Positions 34,311 through 46,735 are shown, numbered from the stretch's first letter. The stretch is DNA of 64,000 bases from Ganoderma boninense (GCA_002900995.3 CM035311.1:3100001-3164000); one strand, 5' to 3'. Notes: a model not told the origin generated them from the sequence alone. Program-made: numbers and translations.

Positions 34311-36109
34311 TAGGAACTTGCCGATAGATAGCCAGGTGTCTACACAGTGTCTCTGAGAAAGAAGCTATAGACGATGTGTGATTTGGAGGAACAATCTGTC
34401 AAGGTTCCATACCTGACGTCACGGCTTCCTCCAGCTCCCGGGTGGGAGGATCGGTTTCAGCCATGAGCACAACCTTAATCTGCTGACGGAATGCGACCGA
34501 CGCCACGGTAACACGTGGAGTATGCAAAAGACGGATTGCCACTTGCGACTTGTGAAGCATGTATTGCGATCCTAGCAGCAGATGAGAATGGGTCGTCAGC
34601 ATACACATTTCGGAGTTACAGTCCACGTACGAGAAAGAACTATGTTCAAAGGCTGTCCTCCCTGTCCACACTCTTCAGATTCAGTTGGGATGCCCGAAAT
34701 TACCGAATAGAACACCGGCTGGAATCAACAAAGGTGTCTATTGGCTAAATGAATCGAGAACGCAGCATCATACAGGATTTCAGAAGAAGAAGTCCTGCGT
34801 CTCCCGACGTCCTAGATGGATGCTATGCAGGCCGCCGAGACGAATGTCCGGAAATAAAGTTAAATTGAGCTGTCAACGGAGGTATTGCTGGACTGTACGA
34901 CTGGGAAGACGCACAGCCAGATACTCTTATGTCGGAGATGAATGTGAATCACCACTATTAGTAGGAGCACAGGCTCATAGGAAGAGATCGATGTCTGCCA
35001 CATCTCACGAACTTGAACTTGTTCGCTTCGGACGTCCATGCTCCCGGTCTGCCTGACGAACAGGTCCGGAAGCACATCTGCACCCAACGTCGACCGTCCC
35101 TGGGGCGCACGCACATGGGTAAGAATTGCGACGTCGAGCTTGGGCCCGGGTATCTGGAGAGCCTGTTGACCGAGCATTCATCGCGGTCCTTTACGACCTC
35201 CAGGGACTGCTTCGGGACCTCGACCCCTTCTAAACAAGATAGAAGGCTACTCAACCACGGGATTTGTGCGATTTGCGAGACACCGTTGAGGAATATGGAG
35301 AAATTGAGCCCCTCACAGCGAAGCGGCGGTCAATCTGGGCCGGCACCTGAGAGGACGGGCAGGGCGGGGACGGGTCAATAGAAGCCCTGCCACTGTGCGA
35401 TACATGCACAACTGCACCTGTTCCGGCATCCTTCTTCGCCTGCAGCGCTGCTCTTCTCCATCAACACGGACACCGGTGCCCTGATCTTGGCAAAAAGGAC
35501 CCTGTGCCACATCCAGACCTTGGTCACGGTGATACAGTAGGCATGTGGGCCCGCAGCGATGTCGAGTACATCGAATACCCGATACGGACGTACGCGTACC
35601 CGGTGCGATGTGGCCCGTCCAGGGTGCGGGTTAACATGTCAAGAGTGAAAACCGATGGGTGGCCGCTGAAGAGGCAACGGCGATCGTTGGACTACTAGCA
35701 GTGAGATCTGTGTAAATATTCGAAAGGGATATCTAGCAAGGTTCCAAACACATCGCGATATACCCAGGCGAAGACCCGCCTGCGTGCGGCACTTCTTCCT
35801 GTCCAGCGATGCCCTCGCCAGCCCGCCAATCTGCTGAAGGCCAACTTGGAATCACTTGACGTCATTTGGCCGCAAGGTCCGGCGTCCGGGGGAGGATGCC
35901 AGAACGACTCGGCCACTCGGAGCGGCAACGGTCGGGCGGCAAATATTTCGGCTCCGGCCATGAAAATAGACAGCGGTGAGAACGTTGCTCGACCAACACA
36001 CACACTCTCTCTTTCTATTCGTATGGAAATGACGCACGCCCCAGGTACCTCGAGGGCATGCCCACCGTCCGAGTCCTGCGACGCCGCAGGGTGCTGAGTA
36101 CTGTTCCGC

Positions 36110-36880
36110 GAGTCCCCATTCTACGTCCATGCCGCCGCCCACGCATCCACGCCCGCACAATCCTCTATGATCCCGCTTAGCAGCGGTTCCCTCTCTACTC
36201 TTTTGGATCGTATCCCTAAGCCCGTAAAGCGGTGCTTCAGCTCCTCAGCCTCGAGGTGGAGAACCTCCACGGCAGGCTCGGCGTCAGCGGGAGCCGTCAC
36301 CATTATAATTTTGGGTGGCTCTGCTACTCGACTGCCTCGCGAACGACCTCACGCCCTGTGGGCCAGGGCCCTCCTTCCTGAGAAGCTCTACCAGCGGGTC
36401 CTCGATCACCCTAGCTCCTCCCGGGGGCCTGCAGCCAAACGCGGTGCACGACTGCACATCCGCCACGCCTGCCAGCACACGCGCGAACCCGAGTGCGTCT
36501 GCCCTGGAGGAGATGTCCACGCAGGCGATAGTCGGGACCGTAGTACAGTGAGCATGCCGCCAAATGTGCGGGCGGTAGCGAGGGAATTGTGACGCGTGGA
36601 GAAGGAATGCAGGCGGGAGCGAGACGCCATATGCTCGGAGCGAGGTCTTCGGAAGGGCACGCACCATCTGAGATCTAGAGGGGCCCGGACCGCCACTAAA
36701 CTTGAACGCTTGCGGGCGTTGCTCACCACGACGCCGTTGATTCCGCAGTCGGCGACCATAGCAGCCACCGGGCCCCCGTCAATGACTTGGATAGGCCAAG
36801 CGCGATCGTAAGTAGGAGCTTCCGACGGCACCGGCGCGGGTGCACACAGCGGCGACATGTCCCTGTCGGTTTTCACCCCA
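36110..36880 (-). pseudogene. dihydroorotate dehydrogenase pseudogene, 3' half (copy in inverted duplication)
   Basis: Minus-strand fragments match the active gene at 57300-59237. They are VADCGINGVVVSNA (compare AAGGIDGVIVSNTT), ALGFARVLAGVADVQSCTAFG (compare ALEFARAGAAAVQLYTAFG), IEDPLVELLRKEG (compare IKDELVELLRREG) and VEVLHLEAEELKHRFTGLG (compare VEDLHQEAEELKSLLDGLG). They fall in several frames with stops between, and the 5' half, including the FMN-binding front, is absent. Not functional. Confidence 0.8.
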
Positions 36881-37159
36881 GCGAAAACCTCTTGTGGCGC
36901 ATGCGAATTTTAATACCTAAGGCAGAGCGGAGGTTTAGTATAATGCTCGTCGAGAGGGGCGCACTCAGGTGGAAGGGTGTGCGCACCCAGAGTCAATTCG
37001 AAGAGATGCAGGGAAAGGGTAACGGAGTACGGCCTCACTATGGACAGCCACGCAAGTGATTGATAAAGGACTAGTTGTGGCATCCAACTGGCCTGGTTAA
37101 AACGGCTCAATACCTTCTTTGAGGGCGTCGGAAGAGGGCCTCACGCACTGCCGTCCGGT

Positions 37160-37250
37160 TTTCTTGGTGCTGCTCAGGGGGCGTTCAGTCGCGGGTCCCG
37201 CGCACCAACCCCAGTGAGTGAAAATCAGGACCCCGGCCACCGAAAAGGGA
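37160..37250. repeat. dispersed repeat, left member
   Basis: Contains CAGGGGGCGTTCAGTCGCG and GCACCAACCC, found inverted at about 38868-38905. It also contains GAGTGAAAATCAGGACCCCGGCCACCG (two short segments), found in direct orientation at about 38822-38848. Confidence 0.6.
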
Positions 37251-37867
37251 GGAGGACCCCTCTAGCCGAGATAAGATTATTGTCGAAGTTATCTATTGTG
37301 GCTCTTCACCATCCGCGTCCATCGTCGAAGGCCGCTATCCACACTCCACTTCCCTCTTTTCCCTTGTTCGAGACCTCTTGGAGAGTATACCTGTGGACAC
37401 CAGAAATTTAGATCATGTTGAGCAGGCATATGGCGTCTGGTTCGGAGTGGTTGAATTGTACAATCCCCTTCAAGTTGTGTCATGCACGCCATTGCCACAT
37501 CTTACTCTGGAGTCTGAATCACCATATTCCAGTTGGAGCTCGATGGTATTTAACATGAAGCCCCATGGCAGCGGCAGATGGCCTCACCGGCTAGGTTTCG
37601 GTGCGAGATCGAGACTGAGGATTGTAGGTTGTCTGTTGAGAGTCAGATTTTTCTGTGGTCTACAGAAAGCCTCGTGTCAGTTATATAAAGCGATATATGC
37701 TACTTAGCTGTGTTTTATCTATGTTCTAAGTTGAACGGCCCACAGTATATGTTTGAATTTGGGTCACCCAGTGAGGGATGCAGTTGAGCGCTTCGTGGCC
37801 TGACATGCGCGCCTCGCGGTCGGGAGACACGAGCGCTTCTTCCGGGATATTCACGGTCCTTAGGCAC

Positions 37868-38171
37868 CGGTTTACAGTCTGTTGGCGGGGCGGTTTACGG
37901 TCTCCTGGCTGGGTGTGACCTGGGTGACGGGAGGTCGCGCGAGGGAGCGGGCACGGGCGTCTGAGCCAGGTGCCGCGCGAGCGCGCATGCGAGGGAACCC
38001 GCCGGTCAGGTCCGATTTACAGTCTCGTTAGCCGAGACTGTAAATCTGCTGGACCCCCGGGCTGGCGTCGTACGTTTTGGCGGGGGGTTCTCTGGCGCCC
38101 CCGCCAAAACGCGCCCCGCTGCAGACCCTTCCCTACCGGAAGATTCACAGTCCACAAGCGAGACTGTGAAT
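37868..38171. repeat. cluster of three strong hairpins with a repeated TTTACAGTCTC motif
   Basis: Hairpin 1: GATTTACAGTCTCG (38014-38027) pairs with 38033-38046, a perfect 14-bp stem with a 5-nt loop. Hairpin 2: CGTTTTGGCGGGGG (38073-38086) pairs with 38098-38111, a perfect 14-bp stem. Hairpin 3: ATTCACAGTC (38143-38152) pairs with 38162-38171. Further motif copies lie at about 37870 (GGTTTACAGTCTG) and 37893 (GGTTTACGGTCTCC). No coding sequence. Confidence 0.8.
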
Positions 38172-38818
38172 TGGCGCCCCGCGCCGCCAGTCCTGGCCTC
38201 TCCTCCTGCGCGCGAGGGTCTGCCTCCTCGGTTGCCTGTCGCGATGGGTTCTCCGTGCAGCGCGGCGGCCTCTCTGTGAACAATATTTGTTGTGAATGAT
38301 TTCCAAATTCTTTCAGCTCATATTTTGTCTTTTCAATCACTTTTCACACACTTGGCAGCCTCCAGCTTGCCCTGAGATACCTTTGCCATCCTTCAGCATG
38401 AACCAATCCATCCTCATCTCCACCCTAACATGTGCTTCGTAAGCTCTCATATATTTCACTATTTGTTTAAAATTGTTTCACGGGACGTGCGGCCCTTGGA
38501 GGCCTTCGCGAATGGCGTTCGCCCTGCGCCCCGACCTCGTCCTGGCGCGCCCCTCGCGCGCGCGGCCGTCACTCCGTCACGGGCGCCACATCAGCTGACG
38601 TAAGCCTGTCCGCGACCGTGAATCTCCTCGAATTCAACGTAACTTCCTAGGTACCTCCCTCCCCCGACTTTTCGTAGAAATACCATGACTGAGATTCGCC
38701 TTTCAGCTTACATTGTACCACATATGCTAGCTAATGATGTTGAGGTATCGTGCGTTTAACCTCAAGCTATTCTTCGCCCTCTTGAGCTACTGGTCAGGGT
38801 TTCCGGGCATTTGGGCTG

Positions 38819-38905
38819 GATGAGTGAAAGGTGGGACCCCAGCCACCGGTTTGATAGGACCAGGACGAGGGTTGGTGCCTCGGCAACGCGACTGAACGCC
38901 CCCTG
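38819..38905. repeat. dispersed repeat, right member
   Basis: TGAGTGAAAGGTGGGACCCC..GCCACCGG, then GGGTTGGTGC and CGCGACTGAACGCCCCCTGG. It shares one block directly and one block inverted with 37160-37250. Confidence 0.6.
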
Positions 38906-39162
38906 GTGCTGCTCAAACCCCGTAGCGAGTCCACGTCCCGGTTCGTCAGCTCATAGTCGACGCCCTCAGCCCCCTCAAGGTCATCGCAACAGGGATACCA
39001 CAGCAAGGAGCGAGGTAGCAACTGCGAAGAGAGGCCAGACGCGGATACCGGGAGGCTCGCAAGAATGATGGTGAACGCTCTCCCAAAGAGATTCGGACAA
39101 TTCCGAATCATAGGTACTACCTTCCAAGAAATAACATCATCACCACGAGCAACGTAAGCATG

Positions 39163-39250
39163 TCTCTGTTAGTATATCGGTTAGTACACGCGCCTGTCAT
39201 CTGCCGTGGCCTGGCCGCGCGAAAGCGGGGTTCGACTCCCCGACAGAGAG
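39163..39250 (+). tRNA. tRNA-Asp (anticodon GTC) with intron
   Basis: The acceptor stem TCTCTGT pairs with ACAGAGA, followed by discriminator G. The D-arm holds GGTTAGTA; the anticodon stem CGCGC/GCGCG encloses CTGTCA; the T-arm is GGGGTTCGACTCCCC. An intron of about 16 nt (TCTGCCGTGGCCTGGC) follows the base after the anticodon. The tRNA body matches the gene at 57111-57192; only the intron differs. Confidence 0.85.
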
Positions 39251-39673
39251 CGTTTTCGTCCGCCCGAAGCTTTTTCCGCTTCGCCATGGGCCAGCAGATC
39301 ACCTCCACGATGCTACCCAGACCCCCAAGTAAGTACCCGGAAGCAAACACCAAGTGATCGCACACGCTGGCATCCCGTTCCTCAATCAAGGTTCAACGTT
39401 CAGGGGCAAGGTTGGCATTAGGTGGGCGGCTGGGTGGTAATAGGTATACTACTCAGCTACTGCTCGCTAAAGAGCCACAGAAAAAAAAAGCGTCCAGGGG
39501 CATGTGTATTCCAAGAGCGTATGTATGTGGTGTACGCGTAAATACGTACGTCATTATAGCTACTATCCATACAGCGTCCAACACGCGATGCATGCATCCG
39601 CACATCCGACCCCACCCCACCCCAACACAGCACTCCACGCGCGCGTGCTTCACGTCCATTCGCCCCCCGCAGC
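39251..39673. other. spacer between tRNA and aspartic protease 3' end
   Basis: No gene seen. An oligo-A run lies at about 39480-39489, and about 39510-39600 is rich in TAYGTA/GCATGC-type alternating purine-pyrimidine sequence. Confidence 0.4.
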
Positions 39674-41688
39674 TTAGAACAAGAGGCCGCTCGCGCCAAG
39701 GAGCCCCGAGACCGCGACGACGGCCCACGCGCCGAGCACCGCGAGCGCGTCCCGGACCTGCAGCCCCGCCGCGGCGTTCGCGTTCGACGAGCGGTCCGTG
39801 CCGGACCCGGACCCGGAGGTGCCGCTGACGGTCGCGGCGGCGCTGCCGACGGTGGGGCTGGGCGCGGCGCCGTTCCTGCCGTTCATCGCGGTCGCGGTGC
39901 TCGAGAGCGTGGCGAAGCCGACGGCGGCGGGGCTCGAGCGGAAGACCGAGTACACGTTCTTGAGGAAGGTGTCGCCGACGATCCAGGGCGGGGCGGAGGT
40001 GCCCGAGGTGTCGAGCGCGAAGAAGCCGCCGACGCACGTCGAGGACGAGAGCTGCATGAGCGCGAAGTCGGCGTTGGAGACGGGCCAGGAGACGGACGAG
40101 GACCCGAAGCGCAGCGTCACGTTCACGTTCGTGCTGCACGCTGTGTGGCGCGGGATGTGTTGCGTGTTAGGTGTCGCGAGGGCGATTGTTGTTATCGCGC
40201 GATCGCACAAGAGCGGACGAGGCAAAAGGAAAAGGAAGGGGAAAAAGGAAAGAAGCAAGTGGGGCGGGGTCAGTAACGGTCGCGCGGCGACGGGTGCTGC
40301 GGAGCGGACGTACGGTATGTGTAGTAGCCCGCGTTCTCGCCCGTGAGCGCCTGGCTGCCCGAGATCTGCGCGTAGAGCGCAGAGATGGCAGAGGTCGGGC
40401 CACCGACGAGGGTGGTGCCCGTGTCGATGGCGGCGTACGACGCGGAGCCGGAGGTGAGGCTAACGGAGTTGCCGTTGACCGACAAGCCTGCGGAGTAACC
40501 ATTAAGCGTTAGGTGAGAGAAGCACGGGAAGCGTCTCGGACATACCGGTGAGCTCCTGTATCCAGTAACCCTCTTGGCCGCTGGGGATGGACTGGTAGTC
40601 GATGCTGCCGGTGAACAAGGACGAGTTGGTCGAGCCGAGGTTGAACGTCCCTCCAGGCTCCAGCTGTTGCGCGGAGGCGTCGTCGACAAACCGCGTGAGC
40701 TGGAACGCCATGAGGGGCTCGTCCAGAGTGCCGTCGCTGTTCGCGAGCGCCTCCCAGAAAGGAGTCGCACCCGACGATGCGATGGTGGAGAAGCCGAGAC
40801 CCATCAGTCCAGACACGGGGGAAGTAAGTAGGTTCGAGGAGATTTGGGTGACGACAGCTGAGAACCGAGTCAGCGAAGCGCGAAGGATTACGGGCTTGGG
40901 CGACGTACCGAATGTCTGTGACCGGACTTCAAAGCCTGCCATCTGCACAACGTCTTGACCGAGAGTCCCACGGGCGGCACCAGAGCCATAGCTAATGGAG
41001 AATGCGGTATTGAGATCGGTAAACGTTGAGGAGGCTTGAGAAGTGCGTCAGCATTTGATTTTAATTCAGTGTCAACTAGATAGGCTTCAACTGCATCGCC
41101 GAGCCAAACGCCACTACTCGCTCTCAATAGGCGAGCGAGATCACAGGGTACTAGAGCAAGGTGTACCGGAGTCGAGGAGAAAGAAACTCACTATTAGAAT
41201 CGAAGGTTGGAATGCCATCGGTAGACGTTGAAAGACCGTCTGACGCAGCAAGCCACAGGTCCCTAGGGGTCTACTTTGAGCGTTGGAGGAGAGAAATAGG
41301 GAAGGGATACATACGATGAGCCTGTATCCAGAATAACATCGAAAGAGATGGCTGGGGTGCCGACTGCTATTGAACCGTAAAAGCTCGAGTCCGCGCCCTG
41401 GTTGGTCAGACTAGGGGTGGGTCAGAATTTGGCGAAAGGACGAGGAGGGGTGCGGACGCACAGGTTGAAGCCGCTCGCACGCTTCTGCTGGCCACTCCTA
41501 GTGCCGTACTTCATCTCGAGCAGATCCTTTTGGCTCTTGAGCCACTCTGTTCCATTGTGGACCGGTCTTCGCCGAAGAAGCGGTATGGAGCGCGGTATTG
41601 ATGGAGCGGGCTGCGGAACGGCTAGACCCTCGGGGGCGAGCAAGAGGAGGAGACATGAGAGAGCGAGGGGATGTGGGAGGAGATGCAT
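39674..41688 (-). CDS. secreted, probably GPI-anchored pepsin-like aspartic protease
   Basis: Seven exons: 41688-41462, 41410-41315, 41262-41192, 41034-40909, 40857-40546, 40487-40314 and 40140-39674, giving 490 aa. The protein has a signal peptide (HPLALSCLLLLLAPEGLA) and a propeptide with basic QQKR near the mature start. Both catalytic motifs are present: FDVILDTGSSDLW (D103) and AAIDTGTTLVGG (D299). Family signature blocks include SISYGSGAARGTLGQD, GLMGLGF and WIVGDTFLKNVYSVF. After the fold, a Ser/Gly/Thr-rich linker leads to a hydrophobic C-terminus (AVLGAWAVVAVSGLLGASG), typical of GPI attachment. It would cleave proteins at acidic pH at the cell surface or wall. Two introns are longer than usual here (157 and 173 bp). 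The first ATG before the signal peptide was chosen; an upstream in-frame start would place a basic stretch ahead of it. Confidence 0.9.
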
Positions 41689-44600
41689 GGGCGGGGAGGG
41701 GAGACTAAGGGAGGGGGGCGTAGGGAAGAAGAAGGAAAGTTGGCAGAGAAAAGTGGGTGGCCAGAGGAGGGAGCGGACGGAGTTAAGTATAAGGCAGGGA
41801 GTGCTGCGCACAGCGCGGCGAGCCAAGGATAGAGCAGTGCGTGCTCCACTGAGTAATCGCTGGGCGCGCCACCGTCCGCGAGCTGCTGGTCCCTGCTGGC
41901 TGGGGCGGTCGTGAGTGGCGAGCGCGAGTCGAAGGAAGGACGGGGTCGAGAAGGGGGAGCAGGACGTGGACGAAGGGGATGGCGGGCAGGAAATAGCAAC
42001 CTCGCCGCGTCCTTGGCCAGCGCTTCCACCGCGCGATCCGCAGGCGGCGATCAGCCAAGCTCCATTCGCCCGGCCCTTGCCGCGTGCCGAGTCTCTTGGA
42101 CTCGGAGTAAGTACTCAAATCCATCCTTGATCCATCCTGTCTCGCTCCTCCACACCCCAGAACATATGCCATGCAGCTTCATTCTCGTTCTGCGCTTCCC
42201 GTGGACGAAACTCAACATTCCGGAGCTTGCTGCGCAAAGCTGTGCTTTGTCATCTTATGACGCACCCGCAGCAGAACCGTCCTTCATACTTATTGATCTG
42301 CGCTTGATCTGCGGCCTGCTCTCGTCCACTCCCTCTCCTGCATCTAGCGGCTCGCTCGTCTCGCTTGTCGCCCATACGCTCTTTGCATGCGCCCCTGCAA
42401 CCTTGGCAGCCTTGTCACGGCATTACTTGCAGGCGAAACATCTTCTTGTCTTCGAACAACGGCCATCTTACAGTGCTTTGCATAATTGCGTGAACGCGCC
42501 GAAAAATCCCCAGCCGGCGCTTATACCTCGCCTACCAAATGCGGATGGATCACGGTCACATGCAACGCCAACGCCGCCTGTGCGCCTCTACTGGTCTTAA
42601 CTTCAGCCTGACTGTTCTCCTTGTCCCCCACGCTTGTCTACTTCCTGGAGGGCTCAGTGGTTCTCAACGTGCCTCCTAGTTTACCATTTGGGCCCTCAGC
42701 AGCTTGGGGAGGCACCCATGCCATCCGGGAGACATGTCACATCAAGGTCACCAACTCGCTTCTGAAGCTTCCCAGGCGTCCTGATTTGGTAGGCGAACAT
42801 ATAAGCGCCTGCGGGAATTTTTCGGCGCGTTCACGCAATTATGCAAGGCACTGTACCCTACTTGGCATCATCTCCATCGGCTCACCTCCGGCTCCAATCA
42901 CAAGGGCCTTCTCCCGGCCTTCCAACCCCTAACCATATGCCAAGCTGCTCGGCATCCTACGTACAGTGATGTCCCATCTCATAATATTCGACCATGACAT
43001 CTGTCCTCCCCGTCTTCGGTTCCTCCGACGGTCGTATCGTTATCCGAGTAAGCCGAGCAGTGTATATATCCCGCAGCTCCCCGTGAGCAAGAATACCAGA
43101 ACTCACGAATCCACAGGTCCCGTTCGCTCGTCCTATAATTATCCCCACTTTGAAGCCAAGTTCTACCTCTCTCGTACTCGCGGTTACAGCAGCTCGCAGC
43201 TATGCGAGTACCACATTACCCATCCGAAGCCCGTCCGCAGTCAGGTCTGCCAGTGTGGCAGGGCCACCCTGCTGCGAGGCCGATGGTCGGCCTGATTATT
43301 GCCCTTAATCCGAGTCAATCGTCCAGCCCTGTTCTCGTCGCCTGACCTTATCGTCTCGGCCCGTGGGCCTCGCATGTTTCCTGACACTGACAGAGGACAC
43401 GTCCTGCATCGAACCACTGCTGCGCATCAGCTGCGTCCGGAAAGTCGTGGTGCCTAGGCTCCCATTTATGCGCTACGTCTGTTAGACGCTGGGGTCCAAT
43501 TGCTGCTTGGTGTTCCTTGGTGGAAACGGACGGCTCTGTCGTTCCTAGCCCAACAGGCAAGGCTGGGAGCCCTGAAGACGGTGTTTGTGTTTCCACTGCC
43601 GATGGCCGGCGGGGCCGCTGCTAATATATTTATATTCACATTTGATCTCGAAAACCCCCTGCAAGATGCAATATTCGTCTTGCAATTGATGCCGACCGCT
43701 GCATTCCCTGCCAGGTCCTTCATTCTCATCCTCCTTCTCTCATCCTCCCCGCGATATGACGACATCGTCGCCACGTCGATGCCGTAAGCAACGAGTCTCC
43801 ATGGTGTTCAATACTTACCCCAGGTTACTCGTCCCTGTCACCAAAACGACGACGGCCAGGATCCCTCCCACCGCCACTTATGTATCGCGAGACAGAGGCA
43901 AGGAGGTGCATCTGCTCTGTCATCGTCCGTGCTCATGCGTTCAGCCTCGGGACGCCTCACGCTGCGCCCACAGCACTGCGGCGAACAAACGCAAACGCAA
44001 ACGCCACTTGCGGGGCGAAGCCGGGGCTTGAAGCTTGGAGATAGACGCGAGGCAAGCACTGTATGATCCCCAGCTGTAGTCTTTCGTCATCCTATGCTTA
44101 CGTACCTGCCGTACCTTTGACTTTAAGCAGGCCATGCATGGGTGCTCCGATAGCCGGCGGACCACCCGTGCTCGTCCTCCAGCGTTTCATTGGACGACGA
44201 TCAGTGCGATCAAAGACGCGGGTGAACCGTGAAACCCGTCTCAACGTTGCCCAGTCTCAAGAGACTTCCTCTCCCATCTCGTCGCGCCGTCTCCTCTCTT
44301 TCGGAACGTGATGGTTATTCTTGTTCAACGTTGAACGTTGAACGTTGAACCCCTGGTGGCGGTGAGGCTGAAGGCGCGCCGTTCTCGAGCGATCGAGCTT
44401 TGAGGGTGCTTTGATGTTTTGGTTTCCTGCTGATTCCGCTCACTACATAGTACCGCTTGCAATGCAGGTTTGGACCCTGCGATCACCCGCGACTGCTATC
44501 ATGGATTGGTCTGCTTCGTCGCGGGTTCTCTTCTCTTACTCAATCTTTGGAATACAAAACGTTGGCAGGACTCAACTACGAAGCAAACGGCGGCCGAGCC

Positions 44601-46735
44601 CGGGTCCGCAGAAGGCTTCTAGCAGTGACCGCGGTCGCTCGACTCGGTGAGCCCGCGTACAGACGCTCTTCTCCTTCACGCGAACCTTTGGCTATGATTC
44701 CTACACGACTTGTACAATGCAGCGTTCTTTCGGATCCGCCGGAGCCCTGCTGGGTGGTGTTCCCAACAAACGTTTATGAGGAACCCGAAGACGTCCCTCG
44801 AGCAAAGTCCAATACGATCCGTCTGTCTCCTGTCTCCTCCTCATTGCCTCAGAAGCGCATGCATGCGCAGCTTCGCTCCTCAGATGTTCACAATGAGTTC
44901 TGCACGTGTATACTTGTGGTCGACTGGTCGTGACCCTACCACGGTCCAGGCCCGCCACCGGCACTCCTGCACGCCTGCGACGGGCAAGCTCCTCCATGAT
45001 GCCTAGCGCAGCGAAGCACGGGCCCCCGTCGCCCCGAGGCCCTCAGACCGACCGCTCTTGGTCCTTGGAAGCTGGAACTGAGCTCGCTCCGTTCCCGGGG
45101 GTCTGGACTCTGGAGCCGTCGGTATGCCGGTATTGATGCCTATGTGCCATCCGCAGCGCACGCACCGAAACATCGAGTGCGGAGAAGCCGGAGTCGGGGG
45201 CCCGTCGGCCCTCGCACTAACGATCGCCCACGCCCACGCATACGCATGTGCATACAACTCACTGGGGTGTAGGGCCGTGTATGCTGCAGTGTATGCGTAT
45301 GCGTATGCGGGCATGAGCCAGTGGCAGGTTGCAGACCCGAGTTCGCGCAGTCAAGGTGCCAATTGAATATTTATGCCTGTATGTCCGTGTCTGTGCGGGG
45401 CGCACGCGTCCCCGCTTGCCAAGTAGGTAGTTGCGCATGGGGACATCGCGCCAGGACGTCGGTGGACGCGTGGCGAATTTGACATGGGGGGCGGACGCGG
45501 CGCAGCGAGTGACTAGTGAGCGACGCCATGACGGATTCGGTCTGCGGTGTTCTCGGGTTGGCGCCTTGCCGCTTCAACTTGGTACGTAGATAAACTTCAG
45601 GGTCGCCACGGCCCACGTGGGGTTCCTGTGCAGCTCAGGCTGGGGTGGTTTTGAGGTGGGGGAGGAGTTCCGTGGGCTGAGAGGGCTCAGACCACGCACT
45701 GGGCCTGCCTCTTTGGGGGATCTGCTCTGGGATGGGTTCTGGCCGCTAGGACGGCAAACTGGACTCACCTCACCGATAGACACCTTCGCCGGATCTGAGC
45801 AGGTGGGTTTTGGCTCTTGACTGTGGAATAGCTCTCGAGGTCGTGCGGAAGAGCGGGTTCGTGCGGTGCTTAGCAGGCAGAGCCTGACATCCGTGGACAG
45901 TGGGGCGAACCATGTGTGGTCGCGCTGCGATTTGCCATACAGCGAACGGCCGCCGGTGCACTGGCAGTTGCTAGCACGCTGAGGCCCGCCTGACCAGGCT
46001 GTTCGCGAGCTAAACTTTGCCCGTCCTGCCTCTCCTCGCTGGCAATGCCTCCGGCCTGAGGGCGGCGACTTGGCCATTTGCGTACCACGACGGGGGTCGA
46101 TTGAAGTCATGACGCGGCAGATGATGATCGTACGCCACAAAGCTGACTGCCGCGTGCGTCTGTGCGTGCTACACCGCCACGACCCGCGACGGGTGCTGAA
46201 TCAGGGTTGCACCGGAGACATACATCGGTGCTGTTCTCCTATCATCCCACGGGGGGATTGGCATTGCGTAGGATCTTCCTCTCGCAAGAGCCCTCGCGTG
46301 GGATGTGGAGTCATGCTGTTCAATGGCAAGACATCTATGAATGTGTCCCGACGGGGATACTACTGCTACGTGTACTCTACATGAGGTGGAATAGATACAG
46401 TGATACATCAAGAGGAGCCGGCAAGAACAGTCAGTCAAGAATCAAGAAAGAAGAACTCGCAATTCACAAATCAACGATCAAGAAGGGGGAACAAGGGCCT
46501 GGATCTGATCGTCCGACAGAGCCCGGTTCGCACCCGCTCCGCTAAAGGCGAACTCCGGGTCTCGGTGATCCCGCCGCGCGAAACCAATGTTCGATGTGCG
46601 ACAAAGCCCACCGGAGGCAACCTGAAACGTTGCGGTCAGTTCCCCGCCAAACATATCCGGTCGTCTCCTCTCCCACCTCGCACCTAGGTACCACTGCACG
46701 CGCGCACGGAGAGGTTAGTGCCGGTGCACACATCT
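41689..46735. other. long spacer without a supported gene
   Basis: It includes the MITE at 42471-42853. Other minor features are a triple GTTGAAC repeat at about 44323-44350 and a GCATAC/GTATGC-rich segment at about 45220-45310 that can fold back. Open frames up to about 230 codons lack recognisable motifs. Confidence 0.4.
42471..42853. mobile_element. 383-bp MITE with TA target duplication (Tc1/mariner-like)
   Basis: The ends CAGTGCTTTGCATAATTGCG (42471-42490) and its near-perfect inverted copy continue as imperfect terminal inverted repeats of about 75-80 bp (42471-42545 and 42777-42853), for example GTGAACGCGCCGAAAAAT and CGCCTACCAAAT. TA lies on both sides (42469-42470 and 42854-42855). 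The interior has no transposase. CAGT ends with TA duplication are typical of pogo/mariner-group elements. Confidence 0.8.

Larger units (their letters stand above)
33119..36880 (-). repeat. inverted segmental duplication (decayed copy of about 58.5-62.0 kb)
   Basis: Read on the minus strand, the order is DHODH 3' part (36880-36110), spacer (36100-34104), family X copy B. The plus-strand copy has the DHODH 3' end (to 59237), spacer, then family X copy C at 61026. The distance from the DHODH tail motif (EAEELK) to the family X ATG is about 2.0 kb in both. Spacer landmarks agree, e.g. GAAATATTTGCCG near 35940 against GAAATACTCGCAGG near 59350, and AGACCGGGAGC..GGACGTCCGAAGCGAACAAG near 35040 against its match near 60180. 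Many substitutions and indels show the copy is not recent. Confidence 0.8.
36881..39162. other. repeat-rich spacer without a supported gene
   Basis: It contains related short repeats near 37160-37250 and 38819-38905 and the hairpin cluster at 37868-38171, both listed separately. GC-rich CG-dense sequence (about 37780-38270 and 38480-38610) alternates with AT-richer parts. It is perhaps the remains of one or more non-autonomous elements. Confidence 0.4.

Noticed and set aside
39453..40139. 228-codon plus Arg-rich open frame on the minus strand overlapping the protease 3' exon
   Set aside because: It overlaps the last exon and intron of the aspartic protease in another frame; the Arg/Leu run is a by-product of GC-rich codons.
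41911..42600. 230-codon plus-strand open frame upstream of the protease
   Set aside because: It runs into the MITE and has no domain, paralog or splice support; composition looks like random GC-rich sequence.
45220..45320. GCATAC/GTATGC-rich foldback tract considered as a regulatory RNA or CRISPR-like array
   Set aside because: Short, irregular units without spacers of constant length; simple-sequence DNA is the better reading.
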